Shown in pieces: positions 9,017 through 18,115 of a stretch of DNA of 64,000 nucleotides (position 1 is its first letter; every line of letters starts with the position of its first letter). This stretch comes from Flavobacterium pectinovorum (lineage in GTDB: Bacteria; Bacteroidota; Bacteroidia; Flavobacteriales; Flavobacteriaceae). A model generated the notes under the pieces. That model made no database searches and was not told the DNA's origin. It was given only the letters and a program-made list of their open reading frames with translations. The position numbers were made by a program, and so were the translations under genes. The stretch is from the NCBI RefSeq assembly GCF_900142715.1, contig NZ_FRBX01000001.1, positions 1,054,001 to 1,118,000 on the forward strand, read 5' to 3'.

Positions 9017-9742
9017 ATGAATTCTATGCCCAAAATTATTGGTGATTTTATGGAAGTAGCTTTTAGCAATAAAATTTGCAAAGTAAAAGTTACTACAATA
9101 GAAATGCCAGGTCCTAATATAAAAATAATCACATTCAAAGGTGTTTTTCCTCATGTAAAATTTAAAATCGGGCAAGCAATAGTCATCAGAATAGATGAAA
9201 CCAATTACCGAAATTACACGCCAAGCAAATGGAATAGCAAAGCAGGAACTTTCGAAGTGATTTTTCATATTCATAACAATGGTCCGGGAAGTGAATGCAT
9301 TAAAAACTTACAACCAAATGACCAGATAACGGTTGGTTTGCCGAGAGGTTTTACTGTTTTTAATGCAGCGGCTAAATATCATTTCTTTTTTGGGGATGAA
9401 ACCTGTATGAGTGTTTTTAATAGTATGAAAGATGAAATTAACCGCTCTGAAAATAACTATTTGGGTATTTTAGAATTAGATCCTGAATCGACAGAAGTAC
9501 CGAAAAAATTAGGACTCATTACAGACATCGTGCAAAAATCAGTAAACAAAGCAGAATTTGCCATACAATCGCTTCACAATTTAGACACTGAAATTTGGAA
9601 CTTATGGAAAGACGGTCAATTTTATTTGTTGGGAAATGCGAAATCAATTCAGGCTTTTAGAAAAGCATTAAGAGAAAAAGGTGTTTCCAACAAAAATATT
9701 TATACTCAGCCGTATTGGGCAGAAGGGAAGGTTGGGCTTTAA
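9017..9742 (+). CDS. Siderophore-interacting protein (FAD-dependent ferric-siderophore reductase family)
   Basis: The 241-residue protein matches the ViuB/YqjH-type SIP family: an N-terminal FAD-binding barrel with Y-R-N-Y-T-P-S (the RxYT/S flavin motif) near residue 61, GPGSECIKNLQPNDQITVGLPRG near 90-112, and a short NAD(P)H-type lobe ending PYWAEGKVGL. The length is normal. Such proteins use NAD(P)H to reduce ferric siderophore in the cytosol and release iron. A siderophore biosynthesis cluster lies 34 kb away at 43.3-52.2 kb, so this may be the matching iron-release enzyme. Confidence 0.8.
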   Translation: MNSMPKIIGDFMEVAFSNKICKVKVTTIEMPGPNIKIITFKGVFPHVKFKIGQAIVIRIDETNYRNYTPSKWNSKAGTFEVIFHIHNNGPGSECIKNLQPNDQITVGLPRGFTVFNAAAKYHFFFGDETCMSVFNSMKDEINRSENNYLGILELDPESTEVPKKLGLITDIVQKSVNKAEFAIQSLHNLDTEIWNLWKDGQFYLLGNAKSIQAFRKALREKGVSNKNIYTQPYWAEGKVGL

Positions 9743-9752
9743 TTGATTTTTT

Positions 9753-9892
9753 AACCGTAAAGGCACAAAGGGTTTACACAAAGTACATAAAGAAAATAAA
9801 CTTTGCGCCCTTGCGACTTTGCGAGCCTATTTCGCACCAGCTTAAAAAAAACTTAGCGGACTTAGCGTAAAACCTTTGTGCCTTTGCGGTAA
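9753..9892. repeat. Intergenic GCAAAG-type repeat tract
   Basis: Opposed copies of CGTAAAGGCACAAAG and CTTTGTGCCTTTGCGG with CTTTGCG-rich filler make a long imperfect hairpin between the reductase and oxyR genes. Confidence 0.65.
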
Positions 9893-9955
9893 AAACCTTC
9901 AATGTTATAATTTAAATTGATATTTACTTATCTTTATAAAATAAAATTATAAGCA

Positions 9956-10927
9956 ATGACCATTCAGCAATTAAAATATATCGTAGCCTTAGACGAAGAA
10001 CGCCATTTTGCAAGAGCCGCCGAAGTCTGCATGGTAACACAACCCGGACTTACGATTCAGTTAAAAAATCTCGAAGAAGAAATCGGAATCAAGATTTTTG
10101 ATCGCAATAAAGTACCGCTTACGCCAACGTTACTGGGAATTGAAATAATCAATAAAGCCAAAAAGATTCTCCGTGAAGCCGATGAAATTCGGGATTTTGT
10201 GGTCAATGAAAAAAATCTGTTGGAAGGAGAATTAAAACTTGGTATTATTTCCACATTATCGCCGTATCTGATTCCGTTGTTTATTAATGCGATGAGAGAA
10301 GCGACGCCAAAAGTACGTTTTATCATTCGGGAATCGAATACGGGACAATTGATGAAAGATTTAGAAACCGGTGCCATTGATGTCGCAATTATGGCAACGC
10401 CTACAGGAAATACGAATTTAATAGAACATCCTATTTTTAAAGAGCCTTTTGTGGCCTATTTGAATGAAACCCATCCAATGGCAAACAATGATTTTTATGA
10501 ATTACAGCCCGGAGATAAAACTGAATTATTGTTGCTTCATCACGAATTCTGCTACAACGCACAGCTTTTAGACATTTGCGGATTAAAAAATTCAGACAAA
10601 ATAAAAGAACAGTTTACATACGACATCAGTTCGATCGAAACCTTAAAAAATCTCGTTCGCGCACAATTGGGTTTTGCTATAATTCCACAGCTTTCGGTTA
10701 TGAATGAATCGGCAAGCGGACTTTTTAAACCCTTTAAAGAACCAATTCCGGTAAGGGAAATCAGTTTGGTAGTTTCAGATTCGTTCTCAAAGAAATTACT
10801 CTTAGAAAAAATGAACGAAGCCATTTGGAATTGCCTTCCGGATTCCCTCAAAAAAGATTTCGCTTATCGAAAAATTCGTTGGAACGACTCGCCTTATTTT
10901 GTGAAAGAAGTCAGCAAATTTTCATGA
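9956..10927 (+). CDS. oxyR: OxyR, hydrogen peroxide-sensing LysR-family activator
   Basis: The 323-residue LysR-type regulator has an N-terminal winged helix (MTIQQLKYIVALDEERHFARAAE). Its effector domain carries C199 and C208 with the CX8C spacing and numbering of the E. coli OxyR redox pair (HHEFCYNAQLLDICGL). Oxidation to a disulphide would switch it to the activating form. OsmC and Ohr peroxidase genes lie at 12.1 and 36.3 kb in the window. The gene stands alone after a repeat tract. Confidence 0.88.
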   Translation: MTIQQLKYIVALDEERHFARAAEVCMVTQPGLTIQLKNLEEEIGIKIFDRNKVPLTPTLLGIEIINKAKKILREADEIRDFVVNEKNLLEGELKLGIISTLSPYLIPLFINAMREATPKVRFIIRESNTGQLMKDLETGAIDVAIMATPTGNTNLIEHPIFKEPFVAYLNETHPMANNDFYELQPGDKTELLLLHHEFCYNAQLLDICGLKNSDKIKEQFTYDISSIETLKNLVRAQLGFAIIPQLSVMNESASGLFKPFKEPIPVREISLVVSDSFSKKLLLEKMNEAIWNCLPDSLKKDFAYRKIRWNDSPYFVKEVSKFS

Positions 10928-10934
10928 AATTCCA

Positions 10935-11066
10935 ATCCCGAGGTGTCTGGATAAAATTCCAAATTCCAATTTTTAAAAAGAAATTACAAATACAAAAATT
11001 CCAAATTCCAAATCTGTTGCGATTGGAATTTGGAATTTTTATTTTGGAATTTATCCTATTGCACAT
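10935..11066. repeat. AATTCC-type intergenic repeat
   Basis: Repeated AAATTCCAAATTCC units face GGAATTTGGAATTT units, giving a large hairpin. The family recurs near 12.03, 28.80 and 35.98 kb, often with a TCCCGAgrcTTCGGGA core. Confidence 0.65.
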
Positions 11067-11073
11067 TTTAGGC

Positions 11074-11106
11074 ATCTTTGTCAAAGTTTAAAACTTTGAC
11101 AAAGAT
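11074..11106. repeat. 33-bp palindromic repeat, copy 1
   Basis: ATCTTTGTCAAAGTTT and its exact reverse complement flank one central A. A near-identical palindrome lies at 33310-33340. It may also act as a terminator between the converging oxyR and hydrolase genes. Confidence 0.7.
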
Positions 11107-11172
11107 TTTAGGTAACAATAATCTCAATTTAAAACTCCTAGTTTGGAATTTGGAATTTAAAAAGATTGGAAT

Positions 11173-11952
11173 TTAATTTCTAGAAGCCTCAATAATCACA
11201 TTAGCTACTTTTACCGGTTGTGACATAAAAACCACGTGACTTCCTTTTATCTCTGTAATTTTTGTGTTAGAACGTTTGTACATCGCACGTTCGATATCAG
11301 GGTTGATGCTTTTGTCTTCTGTAGCAACAATTCCGTAAGAAGGTTTGTCTCTCCAGGCTGCTTTTGTAACAGGTGTAAGGAAACCTTTTGCGTGAAAAGC
11401 ACCTTGCGAAGCATACATAAATTCAGCTTGTTCTTTGCTGATATCAGCAGCAAAACCCGCATGATATTTCGCTTTATCGTAATATACGATTCCTTTTTCG
11501 TCTACAGGCAATACACCATTTTCTGGAGCAGGAGGCGCAGTTTGAAGCCATTGTACAGTAGTTTCTCCGTTATCAGGCTGTAAAGCTGCGATGTAAACCA
11601 ATGCGGCTACTTTTGGGTGATTTCCGGCTTCAGTAATTACAGTTCCACCCCAAGAATGTCCAACCAAAACAGTTGGTCCGTCTTGTTTGTCAAGCGCTAA
11701 GTTTGTTGCAGCAACATCATCTTCCAAAGAGCTCAACGGATTTTGAACGATAGTAACATTGTATCCTTTTTTAGTCAAAACTTCGTAAAGTGCTCTGTAT
11801 CCCGAACCGTCTGCAAAAGCCCCGTGAACCAATACTACGTTTTTAATTTGTGGCGCAGCATTTTTAGCCTGTGCATTAACATTTACAGTTGTAAATAATA
11901 AACTTAAGATCAAAGCGGCGAACATGAAATAACGATTCAATTGTGTTTTCAT
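11173..11952 (-). CDS. Exported alpha/beta hydrolase
   Basis: The 259-residue protein has a signal peptide (MKTQLNRYFMFAALILSLL to VNAQA) and an alpha/beta hydrolase fold. VVLVHGAFADGSG gives the oxyanion region, GHSWGG the nucleophile serine elbow, and the segment ending EIKGSHVVFMSQP the catalytic histidine. It belongs to the short HNL/esterase-like group seen in many soil bacteria. The substrate is unknown. Repeats of TTTAGATT lie just upstream. Confidence 0.8.
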   Translation of the reverse strand: MKTQLNRYFMFAALILSLLFTTVNVNAQAKNAAPQIKNVVLVHGAFADGSGYRALYEVLTKKGYNVTIVQNPLSSLEDDVAATNLALDKQDGPTVLVGHSWGGTVITEAGNHPKVAALVYIAALQPDNGETTVQWLQTAPPAPENGVLPVDEKGIVYYDKAKYHAGFAADISKEQAEFMYASQGAFHAKGFLTPVTKAAWRDKPSYGIVATEDKSINPDIERAMYKRSNTKITEIKGSHVVFMSQPVKVANVIIEASRN

Positions 11953-12058
11953 AATTTTAGATTTTAGATTTCAGATTTTAGATTGTCTGAAATTATTATT
12001 GATAATTGATTTTTAAATTGGAATTTGGTCCCGAAGTCTCGGGATAAAATATTGGAAT

Positions 12059-12475
12059 TTAGTTTAAAGTAACAGATAAGCTAATTTCAGTATTCAACAA
12101 TTTTGAGATTGGACAAATTTCTTTTGCTTTTTGAGCAGTTTGCTGAAAATCTTCTGCAGAAATTCCAGGTACTTTTCCGGTCAGTTCTAATTGAATTAAA
12201 GTAATAGTTCCGTCTTCGAAAGTAACTTTTGCTACAGTATCTAAATCTTCCGGAACAAAACCGGCTTCAGAAAGTAAAAAGCTTAATTGCATGGTAAAAC
12301 AGCCAGAATGTGCTGCTGCGATTAATTCTTCAGGATTTGTACCTACACCTTGCTCAAAACGGGTTTTAAAAGATAATTGTGCTTCGTTAAGCGTTGTACT
12401 TTGTGTACTAATGGTTCCTTTTCCTTCCATTCCTGTACCTTTCCAGTTTGCGTTTGCTCTTCTTGTAAATTTCAT
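12059..12475 (-). CDS. OsmC-family peroxiredoxin
   Basis: The 138-residue protein has the two peroxidatic/resolving cysteines of OsmC: C59 in GTNPEELIAAAHSGCFTM and C121 in AKEICPISKLLN. OsmC reduces organic hydroperoxides in the cytosol. Length and start (MKFTRRANANWKGTGMEGKG) are normal for OsmC. It is monocistronic and lies near oxyR; direct control by OxyR is plausible but no clear site was seen. Confidence 0.9.
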   Translation of the reverse strand: MKFTRRANANWKGTGMEGKGTISTQSTTLNEAQLSFKTRFEQGVGTNPEELIAAAHSGCFTMQLSFLLSEAGFVPEDLDTVAKVTFEDGTITLIQLELTGKVPGISAEDFQQTAQKAKEICPISKLLNTEISLSVTLN

Positions 12476-12653
12476 GATTTCTATTTTTTAAAGTTGTTTT
12501 TAATTATTTCAAATCAGTTATTTGATTTTGATGAAGCAAAGGTATGGGGAAGGTGTTTATAAATCAAATTAATAATTTTTCATGGTTATTAAAAATATTT
12601 ATAATGGTTGAATTTAAAGGATATGAAACTTATAATTTATAGAATAAAAAAAA

Positions 12654-12679
12654 AGCGCAAACTCAATTGAGTTTGCGCT
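12654..12679 (-). terminator. Terminator of the Mrr gene
   Basis: AGCGCAAACTC-AATT-GAGTTTGCGCT is a perfect 11-bp stem. On the minus strand it is followed by a run of eight Ts, 24 bp after the Mrr stop codon. Confidence 0.85.
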
Positions 12680-12702
12680 AAAATATTTTGAGAATAGAAT
12701 TT

Positions 12703-13635
12703 CTAATTTATCTCATCAAAAAAATCCATATCAATTCTTTTTAATTGAATGGTTTCATCAATTTGGACACCAACATTAAATTCAATAGCTAAATTGGCTA
12801 ATTTTTTACCATCAATAAGGATTATCTTGTGTTGTTTGCTTTCTGATGCAGTTTTTATTGCATCTGGAGAAAATGAAGAAGTTGTTAGAAAAACACCTTT
12901 ACTAAAACCTTTAATAGCTAGCGAACCAATAAAGTTTCTTATATCTCCGGAACCTGCGTTATTTCCAGTATATCGCTTTGCTTGAATGCCAACTGATTCT
13001 AAACCAAGTACATCTTGCAGAATTACACCATCAATTCCATTATCACCACTTGCACCTGTTACCATTCCGGAATCTTTTCTAAAACCACCATATCCCATTG
13101 ATTGAAGCAATTGAACTACAAATTTTTCAAAATATTGAAAAGTATTTCCTTTTAAGGCATCTAATATATCGGATGCTAATTGTTGATTAATTGCATCAAT
13201 TGTCTTAGTAAGTCTTTCTTGTGGGGTTAGTTCTTCTTCCTCAATTTTAGTTGATTCACTTTCTAATCCTTGTGAACCTGTATTTGAGTTAAAAGTAGAT
13301 CTCCATTCATTATACATAGGGAATTGCAATAATTCCTGCATTCTTAATTTTTTAGGATTTGTTTTTAGAAAATCCAATCCCACCGGAGTTATTTGATATA
13401 CACCACGTTCAGGGTAATGAACTAATCCAGCATTTTTCAAATAACTTCTCGACCACCCTACACGATTTCGGAATAACCCCATTTTTCCGCTAGGAACCTG
13501 TAAAGCTAAATCTTCAGGAGTTAATTTGAAGTAGCTTGCTAAATTCTCCATAACCTGATTCATAGATTGTTTATTTCCATCGTTTAAGTTTTGTAAAAAT
13601 GGTAGCATTATGGTTTGAAAATCGGGTACTGACAT
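12703..13635 (-). CDS. Mrr-type restriction endonuclease
   Basis: The 310-residue protein has an N-terminal Mrr winged-helix domain (MSVPDFQTIMLPFLQNL to YQITPVGLDFL) and a C-terminal PD-(D/E)xK nuclease. The nuclease shows FEKFVVQLLQSMGYGG, GASGDNGIDGVI with the metal-binding Asp, and the IQAKRY catalytic motif. Mrr enzymes cut modified DNA. It is divergent from hsdM across a 227-bp gap in which I recognise nothing more. The pairing with a type I methylating system implies the Mrr specificity must spare the methylation placed by HsdM. Confidence 0.9.
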   Translation of the reverse strand: MSVPDFQTIMLPFLQNLNDGNKQSMNQVMENLASYFKLTPEDLALQVPSGKMGLFRNRVGWSRSYLKNAGLVHYPERGVYQITPVGLDFLKTNPKKLRMQELLQFPMYNEWRSTFNSNTGSQGLESESTKIEEEELTPQERLTKTIDAINQQLASDILDALKGNTFQYFEKFVVQLLQSMGYGGFRKDSGMVTGASGDNGIDGVILQDVLGLESVGIQAKRYTGNNAGSGDIRNFIGSLAIKGFSKGVFLTTSSFSPDAIKTASESKQHKIILIDGKKLANLAIEFNVGVQIDETIQLKRIDMDFFDEIN

Positions 13636-13862
13636 TATTTGGATATGATTTAGTTACTGCGTCAAAGTAAATCAAATTTTAATAATTATCATGTTTTTTC
13701 CTATGATTATATGAAATTTGTTTTTGAAATTATTCGCCTCAAAATTTACTAAAATAATGCAATTAGTATATATTTTTATTGACTTTATGGTTTTCCTCTT
13801 TAGTCTTCGGTATATATTCAATACTTTAGCACTCATAATAAATTCAAAATAATAATTGCTTA

Positions 13863-15425
13863 ATGGCAGCCGAACAAAAACAAAAATTAGAACAACAACT
13901 CTGGAATATCGCTAACACACTTCGTGGGAAAATGGATGCCGATGATTTCAGGGATTACATATTAGGTTTTATTTTCTACAAATACCTGAGTACAAAAATG
14001 GATTTGTATGCTAATGAAATATTGAAACCAGACGGTTTGACTTTTCAGGAAATAGATGGACATGCTGATGAAGCTTTATTGAAGCAGGAATTAAAATCAT
14101 TGGCGATTGACAAACTTGGCTTTTTCTTAGAACCATCTGAATTGTTTTCTGAATTGGCACGAAGAGGAAACGCTGGCGGGAAAAACAATTTTATTCTTGG
14201 CGATTTAGCAAAAGTGCTTACTCATATCGAGCAAAGTACAATGGGTACTGAAAGTGAAGAAGATTTTGGAAACCTATTTTCTGACTTGGATTTAACTTCT
14301 CATAAACTAGGGAAATCAGAATCTGATAAAAATGAATTGATTGTAAAAGTACTTGTGCATTTGGACGAAATTGATTTTGATTTAGAAAATGTCGATAGTG
14401 ATGTTCTTGGTGATGCCTATGAATATCTAATTGGAAAGTTTGCTAGTGGTGCCGGAAAAAAAGCAGGTGAGTTTTATACACCACAACAAGTAAGCAGTGT
14501 TTTGGCACAATTGGTAACCGTTGGCAAAGACAAATTGAAGAGTGTTTACGACCCAACTTGTGGTTCTGGTTCATTATTATTGCGTGTTGCCAAAGAAGTA
14601 AAAACGGTAAATGCTTTTTACGGCCAAGAAATGAACCCTACGACGTACAATTTATGTCGTATGAACATGATTATGCACGATGTGCATTACAAACGTTTTG
14701 ATATTAAAAACGAAGATACGCTAGAGCGCCCACAACATTATGATATGCGTTTTGAGGCTATTGTTGCCAATCCTCCATTTTCTGCGAATTGGAGCGCAAG
14801 CCCTTTGTTTATGAACGACGAACGTTTCTCTGCTTACGGAAAACTAGCCCCAGGCAGTAAAGCCGATTTTGCTTTTGTACAACACATGGTTCATCAACTT
14901 GACGATAACGGAACTATGGCAATTGTTTTACCACATGGCGTTTTGTTTCGTGGTGGTGCCGAAGGACATATACGTGAATATTTGATAAAAGACAAAAATT
15001 ACCTCGATGCTGTAATTGGTTTACCAGCCAATATTTTTTACGGAACGAGTATCCCGACTTGTATTTTGGTTTTAAAGAAAAAGAGAGAAAATCCTAATGA
15101 CATTTTGTTTATTGATGCAAGCCAACACTTTGAAAAGGTCAAAACCCAAAACGTGTTACGTACAGAAGATATTGATAAAATTATTAGTACTTATCAAAAT
15201 CGTATGGGAGAGCCAAAATATAGTCATGTTGCATTATTAAGCGAAGTTGCAACCAACGATTATAACCTGAACATTCCTCGATATGTAGATACTTTTGAAG
15301 AAGAAGATGCGATAGATTTAAAAGCAATAACGGATGAATTAAGAGAATTAGCCATTCTAGGTAAAACAACAGATAATACTATTGCCGAGTTTTGTGCTGA
15401 ATTAGGAATTGAAAGACCATTTTAA
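13863..15425 (+). CDS. hsdM: Type I restriction-modification methyltransferase subunit HsdM
   Basis: The 520-residue protein has the HsdM N-terminal helical domain (QQLWNIANTLRGKMDADDFRDYILGFIFYKYLS). It has an N6-adenine methyltransferase core with AGEFYTPQQVS near residue 202, the AdoMet motif DPTCGSGSLLL near 230, and the catalytic NPPF near 302. It methylates host DNA in complex with HsdS and, with HsdR, forms the restriction complex. Its stop codon overlaps the hsdS ATG by one base (TAATG), which implies translational coupling. Confidence 0.95.
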   Translation: MAAEQKQKLEQQLWNIANTLRGKMDADDFRDYILGFIFYKYLSTKMDLYANEILKPDGLTFQEIDGHADEALLKQELKSLAIDKLGFFLEPSELFSELARRGNAGGKNNFILGDLAKVLTHIEQSTMGTESEEDFGNLFSDLDLTSHKLGKSESDKNELIVKVLVHLDEIDFDLENVDSDVLGDAYEYLIGKFASGAGKKAGEFYTPQQVSSVLAQLVTVGKDKLKSVYDPTCGSGSLLLRVAKEVKTVNAFYGQEMNPTTYNLCRMNMIMHDVHYKRFDIKNEDTLERPQHYDMRFEAIVANPPFSANWSASPLFMNDERFSAYGKLAPGSKADFAFVQHMVHQLDDNGTMAIVLPHGVLFRGGAEGHIREYLIKDKNYLDAVIGLPANIFYGTSIPTCILVLKKKRENPNDILFIDASQHFEKVKTQNVLRTEDIDKIISTYQNRMGEPKYSHVALLSEVATNDYNLNIPRYVDTFEEEDAIDLKAITDELRELAILGKTTDNTIAEFCAELGIERPF

Positions 15426-16633
15426 TGAGTACAGCAACTTTAGATATTGAAAAAAGAAAACTATTTGTTCCTAAATTGAGATTTCAGGAGTTTGACAAAG
15501 ATTGGAGATTGAGAAGTTTAGGAGAAATTACAAATTGGGCATCTGGAGGAACTCCTCCAAAGGACAATCCATTATTCTGGAATGGTGATATTTCTTGGAT
15601 TAGCGCATCTAGTATGAGAGGGATAATCTATTCAGATTCGGAACTTAAAATAACAGATGCAGGATTAAAAAAAGGTTCAAAATTAGCAAAAAAAGGAAGT
15701 TTACTCATTTTAGTTCGTGGAAGTATGCTTTTTAATAAAATTCCAATCGGAATTGTTGCAAAAGACGTTGCTTTTAATCAAGATGTTAAATCTATTGTAG
15801 TTGATAATAATTCAACATCTGAATTTATCTTGAATTGGTTTACAGCTTTTGAATCAAAGATTTTAAATATGGTTACTGGTACAGGTATTGGTGCAGGAAA
15901 ATTAGATTTACAAGATTTAAAAACTTTAAAAATATTACTTCCAACCCTCCCAGAACAACAAAAAATAGCTTCTTTTTTAATTGCAGTCGATGAAAAAATA
16001 AGACAACTTTCGCGCAAAAAAGAATTATTAGAACAATACAAAAAAGGCGTAATGCAACAATTGTTTTCTGGTAAATTGCGATTTAAGGATGAGAATGGAG
16101 AGGATTATCCGGATTGGGAGGAGAAGAAGTTGGGATCAATATCCAATATTAAAAAAGGAAAGCAACTAAACAAAATTGAGCTTACAAAAGTTGGATTGTA
16201 TCCCTGCATTAATGGGGGGATATTACCTTCGGGCTATACAGATAACTTTAATACACTAGAAAATACAATAACTATAAGTGAGGGAGGCAATTCTTGTGGA
16301 TTTATAAATTTTTTTAAATGTAAATTTTGGAGTGGAGGTCATAATTATTCTATTGAAATAATAAACCTTAATAAAACAGATAACAATTTTATATTTCAAC
16401 TATTAAAATATAATCAATCAGAAATAATGAGCTTGAGAGTTGGATCTGGTTTACCAAATATTCAAAAAAAGGATTTGAATGCGTTTTTATTAAAAATGAC
16501 AAGTTCAATAAAAGAACAACAAAAAATTGCCAATTTTTTATCAAGCATCGATATCAAAATAGAAAGCACCAACAAACAAATCATCAAAATACAAACGTTT
16601 AAAAAAGGTTTGTTGCAACAGATGTTTATATAA
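15425..16633 (+). CDS. hsdS: Type I restriction-modification specificity subunit HsdS
   Basis: The 402-residue protein has two target recognition domains: one near residues 20-165 (ending ILLPTLPEQQKIASFLIAVD) and one near 225-360 (ending KEQQKIANFLSS). Each is followed by a conserved helix (KKELLEQYKKGVMQQLFSG and IIKIQTFKKGLLQQMFI). Each domain reads one half of a split recognition sequence. Both halves are intact, so the specificity should be bipartite. No inverted partial hsdS copies that would allow shuffling are seen nearby. Confidence 0.93.
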   Translation: MSTATLDIEKRKLFVPKLRFQEFDKDWRLRSLGEITNWASGGTPPKDNPLFWNGDISWISASSMRGIIYSDSELKITDAGLKKGSKLAKKGSLLILVRGSMLFNKIPIGIVAKDVAFNQDVKSIVVDNNSTSEFILNWFTAFESKILNMVTGTGIGAGKLDLQDLKTLKILLPTLPEQQKIASFLIAVDEKIRQLSRKKELLEQYKKGVMQQLFSGKLRFKDENGEDYPDWEEKKLGSISNIKKGKQLNKIELTKVGLYPCINGGILPSGYTDNFNTLENTITISEGGNSCGFINFFKCKFWSGGHNYSIEIINLNKTDNNFIFQLLKYNQSEIMSLRVGSGLPNIQKKDLNAFLLKMTSSIKEQQKIANFLSSIDIKIESTNKQIIKIQTFKKGLLQQMFI

Positions 16634-16679
16634 AGCATTTATAAAAACAATAACAAAAGTAAACTTATAAGTTGATTAA

Positions 16680-17195
16680 ATGAAAATAGTTGATATATTT
16701 GCACCAGCATTATTTTCTTTTCACTATGATGAAGAAGTGGATAATGAATACGATCGACTAATGGATAATTGGACAGATGTTAGCTATCTTAGAAAATATG
16801 CAATAAGTAATGCGATAACAGATGTAACTAAATTTGTAAATGATAGATTAAGGGATGCAGAAGAAATACAGGACTTACTAGATGAAATTACAACAAATCA
16901 GCAGCCATTAGAATATTATTTCAGACCTCTTTTTGATAATGAAGGAGGAATAAAAACACTTTCTTTACAAAAAGGAAAAATAAAAAAAAATGGTATTCGA
17001 TTGTATGCTGTTAAAATTGATGAGAACTGTTTTGTAATTACAGGAGGCGCAATAAAAATGAGTCAGGCGATGCAAGACCATGCCGATTCTAATAACGAAT
17101 TAACAAAAATTAAGAACGCAAAAGATTATTTACAAGAAAACTCAGTTGTTGATGAAGATTCTTTTTACGAACTTATAAACGAACAAAATGAATAA
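16680..17195 (+). CDS. Putative toxin of an HTH-paired toxin-antitoxin system
   Basis: This 171-residue protein does not match a named family with certainty. A central segment (GIRLYAVKIDENCFVITGGAIK, then ELTKIKNAKDYLQEN) resembles the core of RelE/HigB-type toxins, preceded by a longer helical N-terminus than usual. It overlaps the helix-turn-helix gene downstream by 8 bp. Toxin-first order is the HigBA arrangement. Position between hsdS and hsdR, with a SecB-like protein third in the set, suggests a chaperone-controlled toxin-antitoxin unit. Confidence 0.55.
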   Translation: MKIVDIFAPALFSFHYDEEVDNEYDRLMDNWTDVSYLRKYAISNAITDVTKFVNDRLRDAEEIQDLLDEITTNQQPLEYYFRPLFDNEGGIKTLSLQKGKIKKNGIRLYAVKIDENCFVITGGAIKMSQAMQDHADSNNELTKIKNAKDYLQENSVVDEDSFYELINEQNE

Positions 17196-17655
17196 TAAAG
17201 AAAAATTTTTAGCTCTGGTTTCTAAGGAAAAAACCAATACTGTAGCCAAAAATAGAGACAGAATAAAAAACAGAGAAATGTTGAGAGAATCTCAAAAAAT
17301 TGCTCTAAAAGTATTAGATAAGTTAGAAAAAATAAGATGGTCTCAGAAAAAATTGGCGGCTGAAATGGGAGTAAGTCCTCAACAAATCACCAAAATTGTA
17401 AAAGGACAAGAGAATCTTACCTTAGAAACTCAAATTAAGCTTCAACGCATTTTAGATATTCCAATTTTAGCTTCGTATTACGATACTGTAGAGCAAAAAA
17501 GTAATTCAGAGTTAGTTATAAAAGCAACTCAAACATACATTGCTCCAAAAAGTAAATTTAGCCAGGAAGATAAAATTTTATTGGGCAAAAAAGAAATTAA
17601 AATGGATTACAATATTGTTACCGAAAAGTATAACTATTTTGAATTAATTGCATAA
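17188..17655 (+). CDS. XRE-family helix-turn-helix protein, putative antitoxin
   Basis: The 155-residue protein has a clear XRE helix-turn-helix at about residues 44-90 (WSQKKLAAEMGVSPQQITKI, then VKGQENLTLETQIKLQRIL). A C-terminal tail of about 60 residues ends YNYFELIA. Antitoxins of HigA type repress their own operon and bind the toxin. In known toxin-antitoxin-chaperone systems an extended C-terminal tail is the part recognised by the SecB-like chaperone, which fits the extra tail here. The stop overlaps the next ATG by one base. Confidence 0.75.
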   Translation: MNNKEKFLALVSKEKTNTVAKNRDRIKNREMLRESQKIALKVLDKLEKIRWSQKKLAAEMGVSPQQITKIVKGQENLTLETQIKLQRILDIPILASYYDTVEQKSNSELVIKATQTYIAPKSKFSQEDKILLGKKEIKMDYNIVTEKYNYFELIA

Positions 17656-18086
17656 TGGAAAACGAATCTGCAGGTTTTGCTTTAATAGCTATTAAAACAG
17701 AACAATTTGCTTTATTTGAAGAAAATTACTCATCAAAAAAAGAAATGAATGTTACTACTTCATTAGAATTCAAAATTAATGAAGGAGAGAAAAGAATTGG
17801 TGTTTTTGCGACCTTTACATTTGATCAAACAAAAAAACCTTTTGTTAAAACACAAGTTAGCTGCCATTTTGTAATAGATCCTAATTCCTGGAAATCATTT
17901 ATTAAAAACGATTTGATTATATTTCCTAAAAGTTTTATTGGTCATTTAACAATGTTAACAATAGGAACTGCAAGAGGGGTATTACACGCTAAAACAGAAG
18001 GCACAGAATTTAATAAATTTATTCTTCCTGTGATTAATGTCAATGAGTTAGTAGACAAAGATGCTGAATTTACAATAAGCATTTAG
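17655..18086 (+). CDS. SecB-like chaperone, third member of a toxin-antitoxin-chaperone set
   Basis: The 143-residue protein has the SecB layout: four beta strands (KKEMNVTTSLEFKINEG, GVFATFTFDQ, PFVKTQVSCHFVID) and then helices with IIFPKSFIGHLTMLTIGTARG and ILPVINVNELV. The last two match the conserved FP...GxxxxLxL..PVN block of SecB. Housekeeping SecB is not usually coded beside an XRE gene. SecB-like proteins of toxin-antitoxin-chaperone systems protect the antitoxin from degradation. Start by TAATG coupling to the antitoxin gene. Family assignment is from pattern only. Confidence 0.65.
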   Translation: MENESAGFALIAIKTEQFALFEENYSSKKEMNVTTSLEFKINEGEKRIGVFATFTFDQTKKPFVKTQVSCHFVIDPNSWKSFIKNDLIIFPKSFIGHLTMLTIGTARGVLHAKTEGTEFNKFILPVINVNELVDKDAEFTISI

Positions 18087-18115
18087 AAATAATTTTTCAG
18101 CAACTATTTGTATAA

